DNA from: Trinickia fusca
GTDB taxonomy: Bacteria > Pseudomonadota > Gammaproteobacteria > Burkholderiales > Burkholderiaceae
DNA: 64,000 nucleotides
Reading direction: 5' to 3'
Assembly: GCF_003628145.1 (NCBI RefSeq)
Contig: NZ_RBZV01000006.1
Span: 62,001-126,000 of the forward strand
A program made the translations under genes and the position numbers. A model generated the notes under the pieces. The model did no database searches. It was not told the DNA's origin and was given only the letters and a program-made list of their open reading frames with translations. Shown here in pieces: positions 16,336-23,817 of this stretch. Numbering within the stretch: the first letter of the stretch is position 1; each line of letters begins with the position of its first letter.

Positions 16336-16469
16336 GAAACGGGCTCATCGTGGGTGGTGTATGCGTGGTGCTGCTGGTGCTGTGCTTGGCGCTCGCGTGG
16401 CATGGGCTGTCAGCCCTGTCGGGTGCTGAAGCACAAGCAAGTGACAGCATGATGGAGCGCCTGAAATGA
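16332..16469 (+). CDS. Small inovirus membrane protein (45 aa)
   Basis: This was found by hand between the adsorption and DUF2523 genes. It reads MRNGLIVGGVCVVLLVLCLA... with one membrane helix and a polar C-terminus ending MMERLK. It overlaps the gene on each side by 4 bases (ATGA both times), strong evidence that it is translated. It is a probable minor virion or assembly component. Confidence 0.7.
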   Translation: MRNGLIVGGVCVVLLVLCLALAWHGLSALSGAEAQASDSMMERLK

Positions 16470-16744
16470 CCATCGCAGCATGGCTCATGTCGCTCGTCGG
16501 GCCGATGATCATTCAGGGGCTGATAGCGCTTGGTGTCGGCGTGCTGACGGTGACGGGGATTGACCTTGCGGTGAACACGGCGCTCGGCTGGGTGAGTACG
16601 AACGTCGGCGGCATTCCTAACGATTTGTTGTCGATACTGGCGCTTAGTGGGCTGTTCCAGGCCATGAGCTACATCGGCGGAGCGATCACGGCGCGCGTCA
16701 CGCTGGCGGGTGCGTCGGCTGCCAAGAGGTGGTTCATCAAATGA
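16466..16744 (+). CDS. DUF2523 / pVI-like minor coat protein (92 aa)
   Basis: MTIAAWLMSLVGPMIIQGLIALG... is hydrophobic with three probable membrane segments and a basic C-terminus (AAKRWFIK). This matches the DUF2523 family, which in inoviruses occupies the pVI position between the adsorption protein and Zot. It overlaps both neighbours by 4 bases. It probably helps cap and release the virion together with the adsorption protein. Confidence 0.8.
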   Translation: MTIAAWLMSLVGPMIIQGLIALGVGVLTVTGIDLAVNTALGWVSTNVGGIPNDLLSILALSGLFQAMSYIGGAITARVTLAGASAAKRWFIK

Positions 16745-17643
16745 TTACGCTCATTACCGGCGTGCCCGGCTCGGGTAAGACGCTCTACGCCGTGTGGTTG
16801 GCACGCAAGCTCGTGAAACAAGGTCGGCGGGTAGTCGTCGACGGCATCCGTGATCTGGCGATCGATCATGTGCAGGTCGATGAGGCATGGGTGCGTCAAT
16901 GGCCCGAGCATGTGCAGCCGAACGACGTGGTGATCATTGATGAAGTGCAGCGCTATTGGCCGCCCGTGAGCGTGAGCACCAAGCCGACCGAAGACATAGA
17001 AAAGCTGCACGTGCACCGGCATTTCGGCGTCGACTTCATCCTGATTACCCAGCACCCTCAGCGGATGAACAAGACAATCCGCGATCTGGTTGGGCGGCAT
17101 GTCCACGTGCGGCGGATGCTCGGCATGAACAAAGCGCTGCTTTATGAGTGGGATAGCACGCGCAATCCGAACGGCAGTCTCAAGGATGCAGTAAAGACGT
17201 GGTGGGCCTATCCCAAGGACGTTTTCAAGCTGTACACGAGCGCCGAACTGCACACGAAGCCGAAGGCCGTGGTCCCGAAAGTGCTCTTTGTTATCCCCGT
17301 GGCGCTCGTTGCACTGGTCGTGTGCGTGTGGCTCGGATACCGGAGTGTCGTGGGCATGGGCACGAAGTCGAACGGTGCAGCCGTTCCGAGCCCTGCGGCT
17401 GCCGGGCCGACATCCGCTCCTGTTGAGGTGCGTAGCGATGGATGGCGTTTGGTCGGCGCCTACGCGATTGACGGCATGCCTTATGTGCTGTTGGCCGATG
17501 CCGCAGGACGGGTGCGCTCAGTGCCGCGCGAAGGGTTTCGTGGCGAAGGTCTGCGTCTTGAGGGGGCGGTCGACGGCGTGCAGGTGGCTGTATGGACCGG
17601 CGTTGAGCAGCCGGCAAAGATGCTCGGGGGAACGGGGAAATGA
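16741..17643 (+). CDS. zot: Zot / pI-type assembly ATPase (300 aa)
   Basis: I set the start at MITLITGVPGSGKT (16741). The Walker A motif is GVPGSGKT (residues 7-14) and Walker B is VVIIDE (about 63-68). A single membrane helix at about 181-200 separates the cytoplasmic ATPase from a periplasmic tail. This is the zonular occludens toxin family, the inner-membrane ATPase that drives filamentous phage extrusion. It overlaps its neighbours on both sides by 4 bases. Confidence 0.9.
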   Translation: MITLITGVPGSGKTLYAVWLARKLVKQGRRVVVDGIRDLAIDHVQVDEAWVRQWPEHVQPNDVVIIDEVQRYWPPVSVSTKPTEDIEKLHVHRHFGVDFILITQHPQRMNKTIRDLVGRHVHVRRMLGMNKALLYEWDSTRNPNGSLKDAVKTWWAYPKDVFKLYTSAELHTKPKAVVPKVLFVIPVALVALVVCVWLGYRSVVGMGTKSNGAAVPSPAAAGPTSAPVEVRSDGWRLVGAYAIDGMPYVLLADAAGRVRSVPREGFRGEGLRLEGAVDGVQVAVWTGVEQPAKMLGGTGK

Positions 17644-19007
17644 GGAAGCTGGTCGGGTTGCTGCTGCTGTGGGCGTCGTGGTGTGGTGCCGTCGAGAATG
17701 CACTGCTGCCGCAGGGCATACCGCCGTTGCCGACGCTGCCGGGTGTGCCGTCTGCACCGCCCGCTCCGTTACACATGCACGGCGGCGCATTTGATCTGCG
17801 GTTCGTGAACGTGGGCCAGTTGGTCGACCTGCTTTACGGCGAAGCACTGCACGTGCCGCACGTGATCTCTAATGAGGTGTTGCAGGATCAGCGGCTGGTG
17901 TCGTTCCAGTGGGACGGCAAGCGCGACGAGCTGCACGACTTCGTGCGGGTGTTTTTGGAGTCGCAGGGCTTCAAGGTCGAAACGCGCGACGGTGTGGATT
18001 TCATCGGTCGACGAGCGGACACCACGAAGGGCACACCGCCCGCGCACTATGTCTATCACGCGAAGCACCGTTCAGCCGCGTATCTCGTGCAGGTGCTCGG
18101 GCCATTGTTCGCTTCGCGCGGGGCGGTTGGTGTGCTGCCGGGTGCACTCGACTTGTCTAGCGCGGGTGCCCCCGATAGCGCCTCGTCAACGGCCGGCATG
18201 CTGCCTGCGTCGAACGATCGAGCGGCAACTACTCGCGTGCCGAGCGTGACCGCAGCGGAGCAGCTTGTCGCTTCCGGCGATGAGGTCGTGTTCTTCGGCT
18301 CGGCCGATGATGTGGCGCAGCTCAAGGCGATCTTGCCCGAGCTGGATGTGTCGCCCGGTGAGCTGGTCGTACGTGGCTGGGTCTATGAAGTCACTGAAAA
18401 CGACTCCAAGAGCAGCGCGTTTTCGATCGCGGTGAACGTGCTGGGTGGGGCGCTTTCGATCTCGAATGGTGACACGACGGCCGATCGCAATTCCTTGCGT
18501 TTTGCGGGGCCGCATATCGATGCGGCGATCACGGCGTTAAACGGCACGACCAACTTCCGGCAGATCAGCAACCCGCATGTGCGTGTGCAGTCGGGGCAGC
18601 ACGTACGGCTGAATGTGGGCGCACAGGTGCCGACGCTCGGCAGCGTCAGCTACCAGGGCACGAGCGGTGCGCCGGTTCAATCCGTGACGTACCAGGACGC
18701 AGGCTTGATCTTCGACGTGCTGCCGTCGATCGTCGGCGACTCAATCGATATGGCGGTCGACGAGCAGCTGTCCGACTTCGTGGCGACGACGACCGGCGTT
18801 GCGGGCTCGCCGACCAAGCACACGCGCGAAATGAAGACCAGCATGCGCATGGCTGATGGCGAGGTCGTCGTGATTGGCGGTTTGACGCAGGACACGGCCA
18901 GCGACGCCCGTAATCGCTTCCCATGGCTGCCGTCGTTTCTCGACGGTAAAGGCGCGAGCAAGGGTCGCACGGAAATCGTGCTCGTGTTGCAGGTTCAAAA
19001 GGTGTGA
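17640..19007 (+). CDS. Inovirus secretin (pIV / GspD-like, 455 aa)
   Basis: A signal peptide (MRKLVGLLLLWASWCGA) is followed by N-domain sequence and a C-terminal secretin domain. The latter has the typical VRVQSGQHVRLNVGAQVP and GEVVVIGGLTQ segments (about residues 310-330 and 405-420). It forms the outer-membrane channel through which virions leave. Many inoviruses borrow a host secretin, so carrying one makes this phage self-sufficient for exit. The last 13 bases overlap the convergent 70-aa gene. Confidence 0.85.
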   Translation: MRKLVGLLLLWASWCGAVENALLPQGIPPLPTLPGVPSAPPAPLHMHGGAFDLRFVNVGQLVDLLYGEALHVPHVISNEVLQDQRLVSFQWDGKRDELHDFVRVFLESQGFKVETRDGVDFIGRRADTTKGTPPAHYVYHAKHRSAAYLVQVLGPLFASRGAVGVLPGALDLSSAGAPDSASSTAGMLPASNDRAATTRVPSVTAAEQLVASGDEVVFFGSADDVAQLKAILPELDVSPGELVVRGWVYEVTENDSKSSAFSIAVNVLGGALSISNGDTTADRNSLRFAGPHIDAAITALNGTTNFRQISNPHVRVQSGQHVRLNVGAQVPTLGSVSYQGTSGAPVQSVTYQDAGLIFDVLPSIVGDSIDMAVDEQLSDFVATTTGVAGSPTKHTREMKTSMRMADGEVVVIGGLTQDTASDARNRFPWLPSFLDGKGASKGRTEIVLVLQVQKV

Positions 19008-19207
19008 GCGCGCAGTAGGTGGCTGCTGACTGCGTAAAGGCCGATCAGAACGGCAAGCCAAAAGGCAAGGGCGGGAGCGTAGCGGCGGATTCGATGCGGC
19101 TTATGCAGGTGCTGTAGCGCGGGGTGGACGTATCCGGATTGCGCCGGCTTTGGGTTCGCTCGGCGTTTCATTTCTTCTCGGTACCAGTCGCGATCGTCCA
19201 GGCTCAT
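18995..19207 (-). CDS. Small minus-strand phage membrane protein (70 aa)
   Basis: MSLDDRDWYREEMKRRANP starts after GAGGAATAA, a good ribosome site. A basic N-terminal half is followed by one membrane helix (YAPALAFWLAVLIGLYAVS). It is transcribed against the structural operon and is convergent with the secretin gene. The DRDWYRE start recurs in Burkholderiales mobile elements, though I cannot name the family. A superinfection-exclusion or immunity role is possible but only a guess. Confidence 0.6.
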   Translation of the reverse strand: MSLDDRDWYREEMKRRANPKPAQSGYVHPALQHLHKPHRIRRYAPALAFWLAVLIGLYAVSSHLLRAHTF

Positions 19208-19265
19208 TTATTCCTCGGCGTTTTGTTTCGGCGCATTGTAGCCGAGCGTAACTAGGAGAGCCGCT

Positions 19266-19553
19266 CTAGCGCCGGGCAGCTTTGAGCAAGCCTTGGAGCA
19301 AGTGGCCGTCGTAGTCCATGACGCGAGCCACGAGACTGCGCATGTTGCGGCATACGAACTGCCGACCGTCGGGGCGTGTCCAGGTGAAGTAATTGCCCTT
19401 GCGGATGAGCGGCCGGATGTATAGGCGAAGGTTCAATTGCCGCCAGGGCGTGAGCGGTGCCCGGCGCTTGATGGACGCGCGGCGCTTGGGCTTGGCGAAC
19501 CAGAAAGGGGCCGTTGCGATGCCGCCGATAAGAAGCAGGGAAAGCTGAATCAT
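19266..19553 (-). CDS. Minus-strand phage protein with N-terminal membrane helix (95 aa)
   Basis: I set the start at MIQLSLLLIGGIATAPFWF (19553), with GGAGCGCACC upstream. One N-terminal membrane segment is followed by a very basic body (PKRRASIKRRAP) and a C-terminal alpha/beta stretch. It is cotranscribed with the 70-aa gene. No family is recognised. The two genes form a small minus-strand unit at the right of the structural genes, next to the structured intergenic region. Confidence 0.6.
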   Translation of the reverse strand: MIQLSLLLIGGIATAPFWFAKPKRRASIKRRAPLTPWRQLNLRLYIRPLIRKGNYFTWTRPDGRQFVCRNMRSLVARVMDYDGHLLQGLLKAARR

Positions 19554-19640
19554 GGTGCGCTCCAAGGTGTTGAGGCTGCCGGGCCGTTAGATTCAGGAGC
19601 CCGGCCAACCCGGTTTTTCCCGCACAGCCGTAGCGTTTGT

Positions 19641-19842
19641 GCTTGCCGCCAGTCCGCCGAGTTCTTTCGCCCGCTGCCGAGGTAGAGCGCGGCCGAACGC
19701 GGGTCAAGGGGGAGGGTTTGTAAAAGTCGTGCCGTTCGACTTTTACGGATACCCCCTTGAAGGCGCACCGCGCCGGCCAGCGGGCGGACGTGCGCTACCG
19801 TGCCCGGCTAATGGCGAAGAACTCGGCGGACTGGCGGCAAGC
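19641..19842. repeat. 30-bp inverted repeat flanking the origin hairpin
   Basis: The arm at 19641-19671 (contains GCCGCCAGTCCGCCGAG) is the reverse complement of 19813-19842 (contains CTCGGCGGACTGGCGGC) apart from one extra A. On single-stranded phage DNA this would fold into a long stem with the 19705-19759 hairpin in its loop. Confidence 0.75.
19705..19759. repeat. Nested hairpin in the intergenic region
   Basis: GTAAAAGTCG (19720-19729) pairs perfectly with CGACTTTTAC (19737-19746) over a 7-base loop. An outer pair CAAGGGGG (19705-19712) and CCCCCTTG (19752-19759) extends it. It is a candidate packaging signal or origin hairpin. Confidence 0.75.
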
Positions 19843-20007
19843 GAGCGATGACGATGGCGCGGGAAAAACGCCGCGCGGCGAGCGCCCACAGCGCGCAGCG
19901 CTCCGTCTAGGGTGTGTAGACGTGTTGGGCCGGAGCAGAGGCTCGTAGATGGCGCGTAGGACGGCTGGCCGATGGTGTTGAGGACGAGTAGGGCGCGAGC
20001 GTGCGCG

Positions 20008-20055
20008 GGCCTCCAGCGAGCCGGAGGCCGCAGAGGCCGGCGCGCGCAGCGCGCC
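20008..20055. repeat. Two GC-rich stem-loops before rep
   Basis: GGCCTCC/GGAGGCC (20008-20014, 20023-20029) and GGCGCG/CGCGCC (20039-20044, 20050-20055) form adjacent hairpins. Neither is followed by a T-run, so they are more likely origin structure than terminators. Confidence 0.6.
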
Positions 20056-20130
20056 TAAACTTGTACCTCTAACACTTAACGGAAACGAGCCGCAGCAGGG
20101 CTCTAGCAGGACCGCAGAAGGTAGCAACAG

Positions 20131-20167
20131 AAAAGAAAAACCCGGCGATCGTTGGCGCGATCCCGGG
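20131..20167 (-). terminator. Minus-strand terminator in front of rep
   Basis: Read leftward, CCGGG-GATC pairs with GATC-CCGG (20141-20167) and is followed by a T-rich run (complement of the A-run 20131-20140). It points against rep and would end a transcript started inside or just before the rep coding sequence. Confidence 0.65.
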
Positions 20168-20185
20168 CGGTGACAAACATCGGAT

Positions 20186-21187
20186 ATGAGGGTATCCAAC
20201 GTGAGCAAGCCCATTGTAGTTGATGGCGTGGTTGTCGGGTATGAGCGTCCTGACGTTCGTTCGCTGGAAAGCTGGGATGAGGAGTACAGCAAGCCGGGCG
20301 CTGTGCTCGATGCACACGAGCGTGGTGAGGTGTTGCCCGATTTCGTCGACGGCTCATGCTGGGATGAATACGTCGTGCGCACGCAACGGTTCGAGGATGG
20401 GCAGCAAGAGGTGGCCGCCTTCAGCGTACGGGTGTGGCGGCACTTCCAGGCTATTCGAGCACTGCCTAGGGGCGCACGAGGCAAGCGTGAAGTCGCTGAG
20501 GGTGAGAGCGAGCAAGACGCTTCGGCCAAAGCGGCAAAGTCACTGCAAACGTCGATCGAGCGCTCCAAGCGGATGATCCGCAAGCGGTGCAAGGCGATCC
20601 GTGCCGATCGCATGCTGACGCTTTCAACGCGGGCAAACGAAACGCGCATCGAGGTATGGGCCAAATGGTGGGACGCATTCCGGCGTCGCCTCAATGCGAT
20701 GCAAGACTTTCATTACGTGGCCGTGCTCGAGCGGCAGCAGCGTGGCGCTTGGCACATTCACGTTGCAGTCAGCGGTCGGCAGAACTGGAAACTGCTGCGC
20801 TCGATCTGGCTGTCGGTGATCAGGAAGTCGGGCACGGATGGCACCGTGAACGACAGCTTTCGTGGCGGCAAGGCTAACGCCATCTTCAAGCGTATCGGCG
20901 GCAAGGGCAGGGCCATGCGGCATCGGATCGCCACATACATCGCGAAGTACGTCGGCAAGGACGCGGACGCGACAACGTTCAACAAGAAGCGTTACTGGAC
21001 GAGCCGGGGCATCGTGCTGCCAGAGACGACCACGTATGCGCATCTAGGCCCGGAGTTTGGCGCACGTGACGCGGTGGTGGCCGCGCATCAATGCGTCCTT
21101 GGTAACGGCGCGACGTGTGACGGGGCTCAGTTCTACTGGAACCAGGGAATAGGCGTGTTTTGGATGGCAACAGGAAATACAGAATGA
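20186..21187 (+). CDS. Inovirus HUH rolling-circle replication protein (333 aa)
   Basis: A Rep-type endonuclease. The HUH-like motif AWHIHVAV lies at about residues 193-200, with the catalytic-Tyr motif TYIAKYVGK at about 252-260. The N-terminal 80 residues are acidic and unlike any domain I know. A GTG at 20201 with GAGGG upstream is an alternative start. It would nick the phage origin and start rolling-circle synthesis. The truncated copy at 8140-8908 is nearly identical over the shared part. Confidence 0.85.
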   Translation: MRVSNVSKPIVVDGVVVGYERPDVRSLESWDEEYSKPGAVLDAHERGEVLPDFVDGSCWDEYVVRTQRFEDGQQEVAAFSVRVWRHFQAIRALPRGARGKREVAEGESEQDASAKAAKSLQTSIERSKRMIRKRCKAIRADRMLTLSTRANETRIEVWAKWWDAFRRRLNAMQDFHYVAVLERQQRGAWHIHVAVSGRQNWKLLRSIWLSVIRKSGTDGTVNDSFRGGKANAIFKRIGGKGRAMRHRIATYIAKYVGKDADATTFNKKRYWTSRGIVLPETTTYAHLGPEFGARDAVVAAHQCVLGNGATCDGAQFYWNQGIGVFWMATGNTE

Positions 21188-21359
21188 ATTTCGAAAGGCG
21201 CATCCCGACCCGATAAAGTCATCGCGCGTTTCGGAGGTGAATATCAGTTCGTCCACGCATCGGGGTCGCTCGTCAGTACATCACCTGTTAAGAACTGATA
21301 GCACCAAAGGGTGCCAGTAGAGAGTATGCTTGCGTAGGCAAATACGCTCACACGACGAG

Positions 21360-22136
21360 ATGACCACTCCATACTTTGACTTTATAACTAGTTTGATCGG
21401 GGCTGCGAAGGCTGAGGCGGACAAGCTAGCGGCTCATACGGGCCATCACGGGCTGTCCGGGGAGATACGGGAGTTGGCGGCGAAAAGGTGCATCGAGCCG
21501 TTTCTTACTCAGAGCTTCCGATGCGGAAGCGGAAAGGTGATCGATTCACTCCAAAATAAGTCCGACCAAGCGGATATTGTCGTCTATCACAAAAGGACAG
21601 CGCCCCCCGTGTTCTTCAGCGGTCAGCTCGGGCTATTCCCCGTTGAGTGTGTCAGGTATGTATTCGAGGTCAAATCTACGCTCACCGCTACGGAGATTAG
21701 GGACGCAAACAAGAAGTTTCGCGCAATCGCCGGGTTGAAGTCGTATCCAAAGAGGGAAGCAGATGGTTCGATAACATGCGGCTCGATGCCTGCAACCGTG
21801 CTGCTTGCTTTCTCCTCCGACATTGCCGGTGATGAGTTGGAAAGATATTTAAAGTACACGGAGGATCATTTCCCACCATGTGTGGTCCTTTGTGTTTTGG
21901 GTAAAGGCTATTGGTTTTTTGCAGATGGAAAATGGCATGGAGCGCAGGTCGTCCCGAATATGCCGCCATATGCCGAATTCGCCTTGTTCATTACCGGACT
22001 AATGAATACACTTAGCTCGGAGGAGTGCACCATAAGGCCATTCAATCCCGGACCTTACGTTGATGCCGCTGATGTTATTTTGCAAGCCATGAATTTAAAA
22101 GACATGGACACCCCACCACCTTTCTTCCGCAATTAG
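21360..22136 (+). CDS. DUF6602-like nuclease-fold cargo protein (258 aa)
   Basis: I set the start at MTTPYFDFITSLIGAA (21360); a TTG at 21330 is possible. Features are a helical N-terminus, then HHGLSGEIRELAAKR, DQADIVVYHKR and YVFEVKSTL. The D...ExK spacing (DIVV, then FEVKS) is that of PD-(D/E)xK restriction-fold proteins, and the layout matches DUF6602. The gene sits between rep and the PAAR pair, the slot held by a DUF2622-like gene in the remnant phage, and its GC content is visibly lower. Likely phage cargo; defence against other phages is an attractive but untested role. Confidence 0.65.
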   Translation: MTTPYFDFITSLIGAAKAEADKLAAHTGHHGLSGEIRELAAKRCIEPFLTQSFRCGSGKVIDSLQNKSDQADIVVYHKRTAPPVFFSGQLGLFPVECVRYVFEVKSTLTATEIRDANKKFRAIAGLKSYPKREADGSITCGSMPATVLLAFSSDIAGDELERYLKYTEDHFPPCVVLCVLGKGYWFFADGKWHGAQVVPNMPPYAEFALFITGLMNTLSSEECTIRPFNPGPYVDAADVILQAMNLKDMDTPPPFFRN

Positions 22137-22340
22137 AATTGAATAGCCGCCTCCGGTTGAATTCAACGTTTGAATGTCAGAGTAATGGCGCTAGCGAATG
22201 ATGCCTCATAGTCGTTAAGCATCAACGCTGCATCGCACAAATTCCATTTATTCAATCAGCATTTTTCAAAAAAATCATTCGACAAATTCTTGAAATACTG
22301 CAAACATTTCGGGCTCGAAAACCACAGGGGTGCTCGGAAA

Positions 22341-22976
22341 ATGCAGCGTTGCTACCTCCGCAAGGGTGATAAGTCATCCGTTAATGGCGTGGTGCAGGAA
22401 GGCATAGATGGTATGACATGCGATGGTGCCGAGCTGACGTTCCTCGGTGCCAAAGTTGGCTGCCCAGCATGTAATTCAACCGGAGCAATCGTAGCCAAAG
22501 GGCCGCGCTGGCCTGACGATAATTTCATGGGTAAGCGGCCGGCATTAGACGGCGATATTTGCGCATGTGGGTGTTCCCCTCAGCCGGTCATGCACGCGAG
22601 CCAGACGAGGATGTTTGAGTCATACACGTCTGGTGAACTTGCCGCAATGGGATTTGCTGACGGTGGTCGTCCCATCGTGAGGACGGAAGCATCGGCGGTG
22701 CCGGTTGCTCAGCCTGCCGATACACCTGCTGCTGTGCCAGCATCCACTTTCGAGGGCGTACAACCGTTCGCGTACACTGGCGCTTTCGCTAGTGGTCAGG
22801 TCGACGAGCTGGCGGCTCGGGGAGTGAGTGAGGAAGACGAGGGTGAGTGTTTCTCGCAATATGAGGAGGATATGGAGGCCTGTAATGCGGCCCGCGCCAT
22901 GTATCAAAGTCCGGCCTATTTTCAGAGCTGCGCGCAACGGGCTTTCCAGCGGTATCAACAGTGTAGAGGCTACTAA
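22341..22976 (+). CDS. PAAR-domain effector-like protein, copy 2 (211 aa)
   Basis: I set the start at MQRCYLRKGDKSS (22341), with AGGGG upstream. The PAAR domain and Ala/Pro linker are nearly identical to copy 1 (9931-10566), including the DNA and about 70 bases upstream. From about residue 150 on it diverges to EGECFSQYEEDMEACNA and ends YQQCRGY, keeping four Cys and the final CRGY. The stop overlaps the partner start (TAATG). A conserved delivery domain with a variable C-terminus and a matching variable partner is the polymorphic-effector pattern. Which machine would carry it is unknown. Confidence 0.75.
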   Translation: MQRCYLRKGDKSSVNGVVQEGIDGMTCDGAELTFLGAKVGCPACNSTGAIVAKGPRWPDDNFMGKRPALDGDICACGCSPQPVMHASQTRMFESYTSGELAAMGFADGGRPIVRTEASAVPVAQPADTPAAVPASTFEGVQPFAYTGAFASGQVDELAARGVSEEDEGECFSQYEEDMEACNAARAMYQSPAYFQSCAQRAFQRYQQCRGY

Positions 22977-23293
22977 TGGAAGCAAAGCCAAAAACATGCG
23001 TTATTACGCTTTTCAACGAAGAAACTAAATCTATTTCCTATCATCACGTCTCGCAAACAGCCGTTGCGGAGGCGCTCGCGAAAAGTACTAGCGTTGATGT
23101 ACCTCTGGAAGATTTTGGCTTTAAGGTAGACGATGATTTCGCGCGCCGGCTCGGTGGGATGATTCTGCTGATCCTTGCCGGACGGTCGCCATTTTTGAAA
23201 GAGCACCTTGCTCTAACTACTGAGGGCGCTTCCGGCGCGACGGACACGCCGTCTGCCGAAAAGCGCTCGTGGTTCTGGCGAAAGCGCCAGTAA
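22976..23293 (+). CDS. Putative partner/immunity protein of PAAR copy 2 (105 aa)
   Basis: Coupled by TAATG to the PAAR gene. It is homologous to the 86-aa partner of copy 1 through VPLEDFGFKVDDDFARRLGG, but has diverged and carries an extra basic tail (EKRSWFWRKRQ). The divergence parallels that of the PAAR C-terminus, which supports a matched pair. It is cytosolic by sequence (no signal peptide). Confidence 0.65.
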   Translation: MEAKPKTCVITLFNEETKSISYHHVSQTAVAEALAKSTSVDVPLEDFGFKVDDDFARRLGGMILLILAGRSPFLKEHLALTTEGASGATDTPSAEKRSWFWRKRQ

Positions 23294-23309
23294 TGCTTGG
23301 TTTGATGTG

Positions 23310-23645
23310 CTAGGCGATGTCAAGTCGTAGCTGAATGGCGAACTGTTCCTCATTGGCTGCGGGCCGTGGCCGAATGACTGGCTGCGGCTTTTTCAAGCGC
23401 TGTTCTTGCTCGATGGCAGTCAGCCCCATCTGATCCCGGATCAGATCGCGTTCGAGCAGTCGTAAGCGAAGTACGGCAACGGCCCAGGGCGGAATGACCG
23501 CTTGGCCGCTCATCCAGCTTTTGATCGTGCGCTCATGGCGCTGTAGTGTGCGGCAAAGGTACCGCATCGGAAGGCCGTTGGCGTAGTACAGGAACTCGGC
23601 TAAGGGTGCGGCGTTGTGCCGCGTAAGTGGCTTGCGGAAGGTCAT
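23310..23645 (-). CDS. Inovirus regulatory protein (111 aa)
   Basis: MTFRKPLTRHNAAPLAEFLYY... starts after GAGAGATCAGT. A helix-turn-helix-like stretch (MRYLCRTLQRHERTIKSWMSG, about residues 27-46) is followed by VIPPWAVAVLRLR and a polar tail. It resembles small phage-encoded DNA-binding proteins that recognise their own operators. It reads leftward, convergent with the PAAR pair, at the right end of the prophage. The remnant phage keeps only its 3' half. Confidence 0.65.
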   Translation of the reverse strand: MTFRKPLTRHNAAPLAEFLYYANGLPMRYLCRTLQRHERTIKSWMSGQAVIPPWAVAVLRLRLLERDLIRDQMGLTAIEQEQRLKKPQPVIRPRPAANEEQFAIQLRLDIA

Positions 23646-23687
23646 ACTGATCTCTCAAGGCTAATTCTTATGCGCTTCAGATGTAAG

Positions 23688-23710
23688 AAGCCGCTTAACA
23701 ATAGCGGCTT
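23688..23710. repeat. Perfect stem-loop upstream of the phage regulator
   Basis: AAGCCGC pairs with GCGGCTT over a 9-base loop, 43 bases upstream of the regulator ATG. No T-run follows on either strand, so an operator is more likely than a terminator. Confidence 0.5.
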
Positions 23711-23789
23711 GGGCGTCGAGAGTTGGTGTAGTTTCGTGGGGAGCGTGTCGTGAGCACTTGATCTTTCAATTATCTTACAATATGACCAA

Positions 23790-23817
23790 AAGTTCGATAA
23801 TTGGGATTATGTCAAAT
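23790..23817. other. dif-like attachment site, right (attR candidate)
   Basis: An 11-base arm ending GATAA, the centre TTGGGA and the arm TTATGTCAAAT. The right arm matches the XerD arm of the E. coli dif site (TTATGTTAAAT) in 10 of 11 bases, as I recall that site. The centre is identical to the left site at 11967. Confidence 0.65.

Larger units (their letters stand above)
19554..20185. other. Structured intergenic region, probable replication origin/packaging signal
   Basis: These 632 bases have no credible gene but are packed with inverted repeats: a 30-bp pair (19641-19671 and 19813-19842), a nested hairpin (19705-19759) and GC-rich stem-loops (20008-20055). The region lies between the structural genes and rep, where filamentous phages keep their plus and minus origins and the packaging hairpin. 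The Rep nick site was not identified. Confidence 0.6.
11967..23817. mobile_element. Inovirus (filamentous phage) prophage, about 11.8 kb
   Basis: The element carries a full set of filamentous-phage functions: a divergent repressor, ssDNA-binding protein, major coat protein with signal peptide, several tiny membrane coat proteins, an adsorption protein, a DUF2523 protein, Zot, a secretin and an HUH Rep. Accessory genes sit at its right end. It lacks an integrase. The two dif-like 28-base sites at its ends suggest insertion by the host XerC/XerD recombinases, as known for several inoviruses. Its size is larger than most inoviruses (about 6-9 kb), reflecting the cargo. Confidence 0.8.

Noticed and set aside
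22155-22166. GTTGAATTCAAC palindrome after the DUF6602 gene
   Set aside because: Short, AT-rich and without a T-run; this size of palindrome is expected by chance in such sequence.
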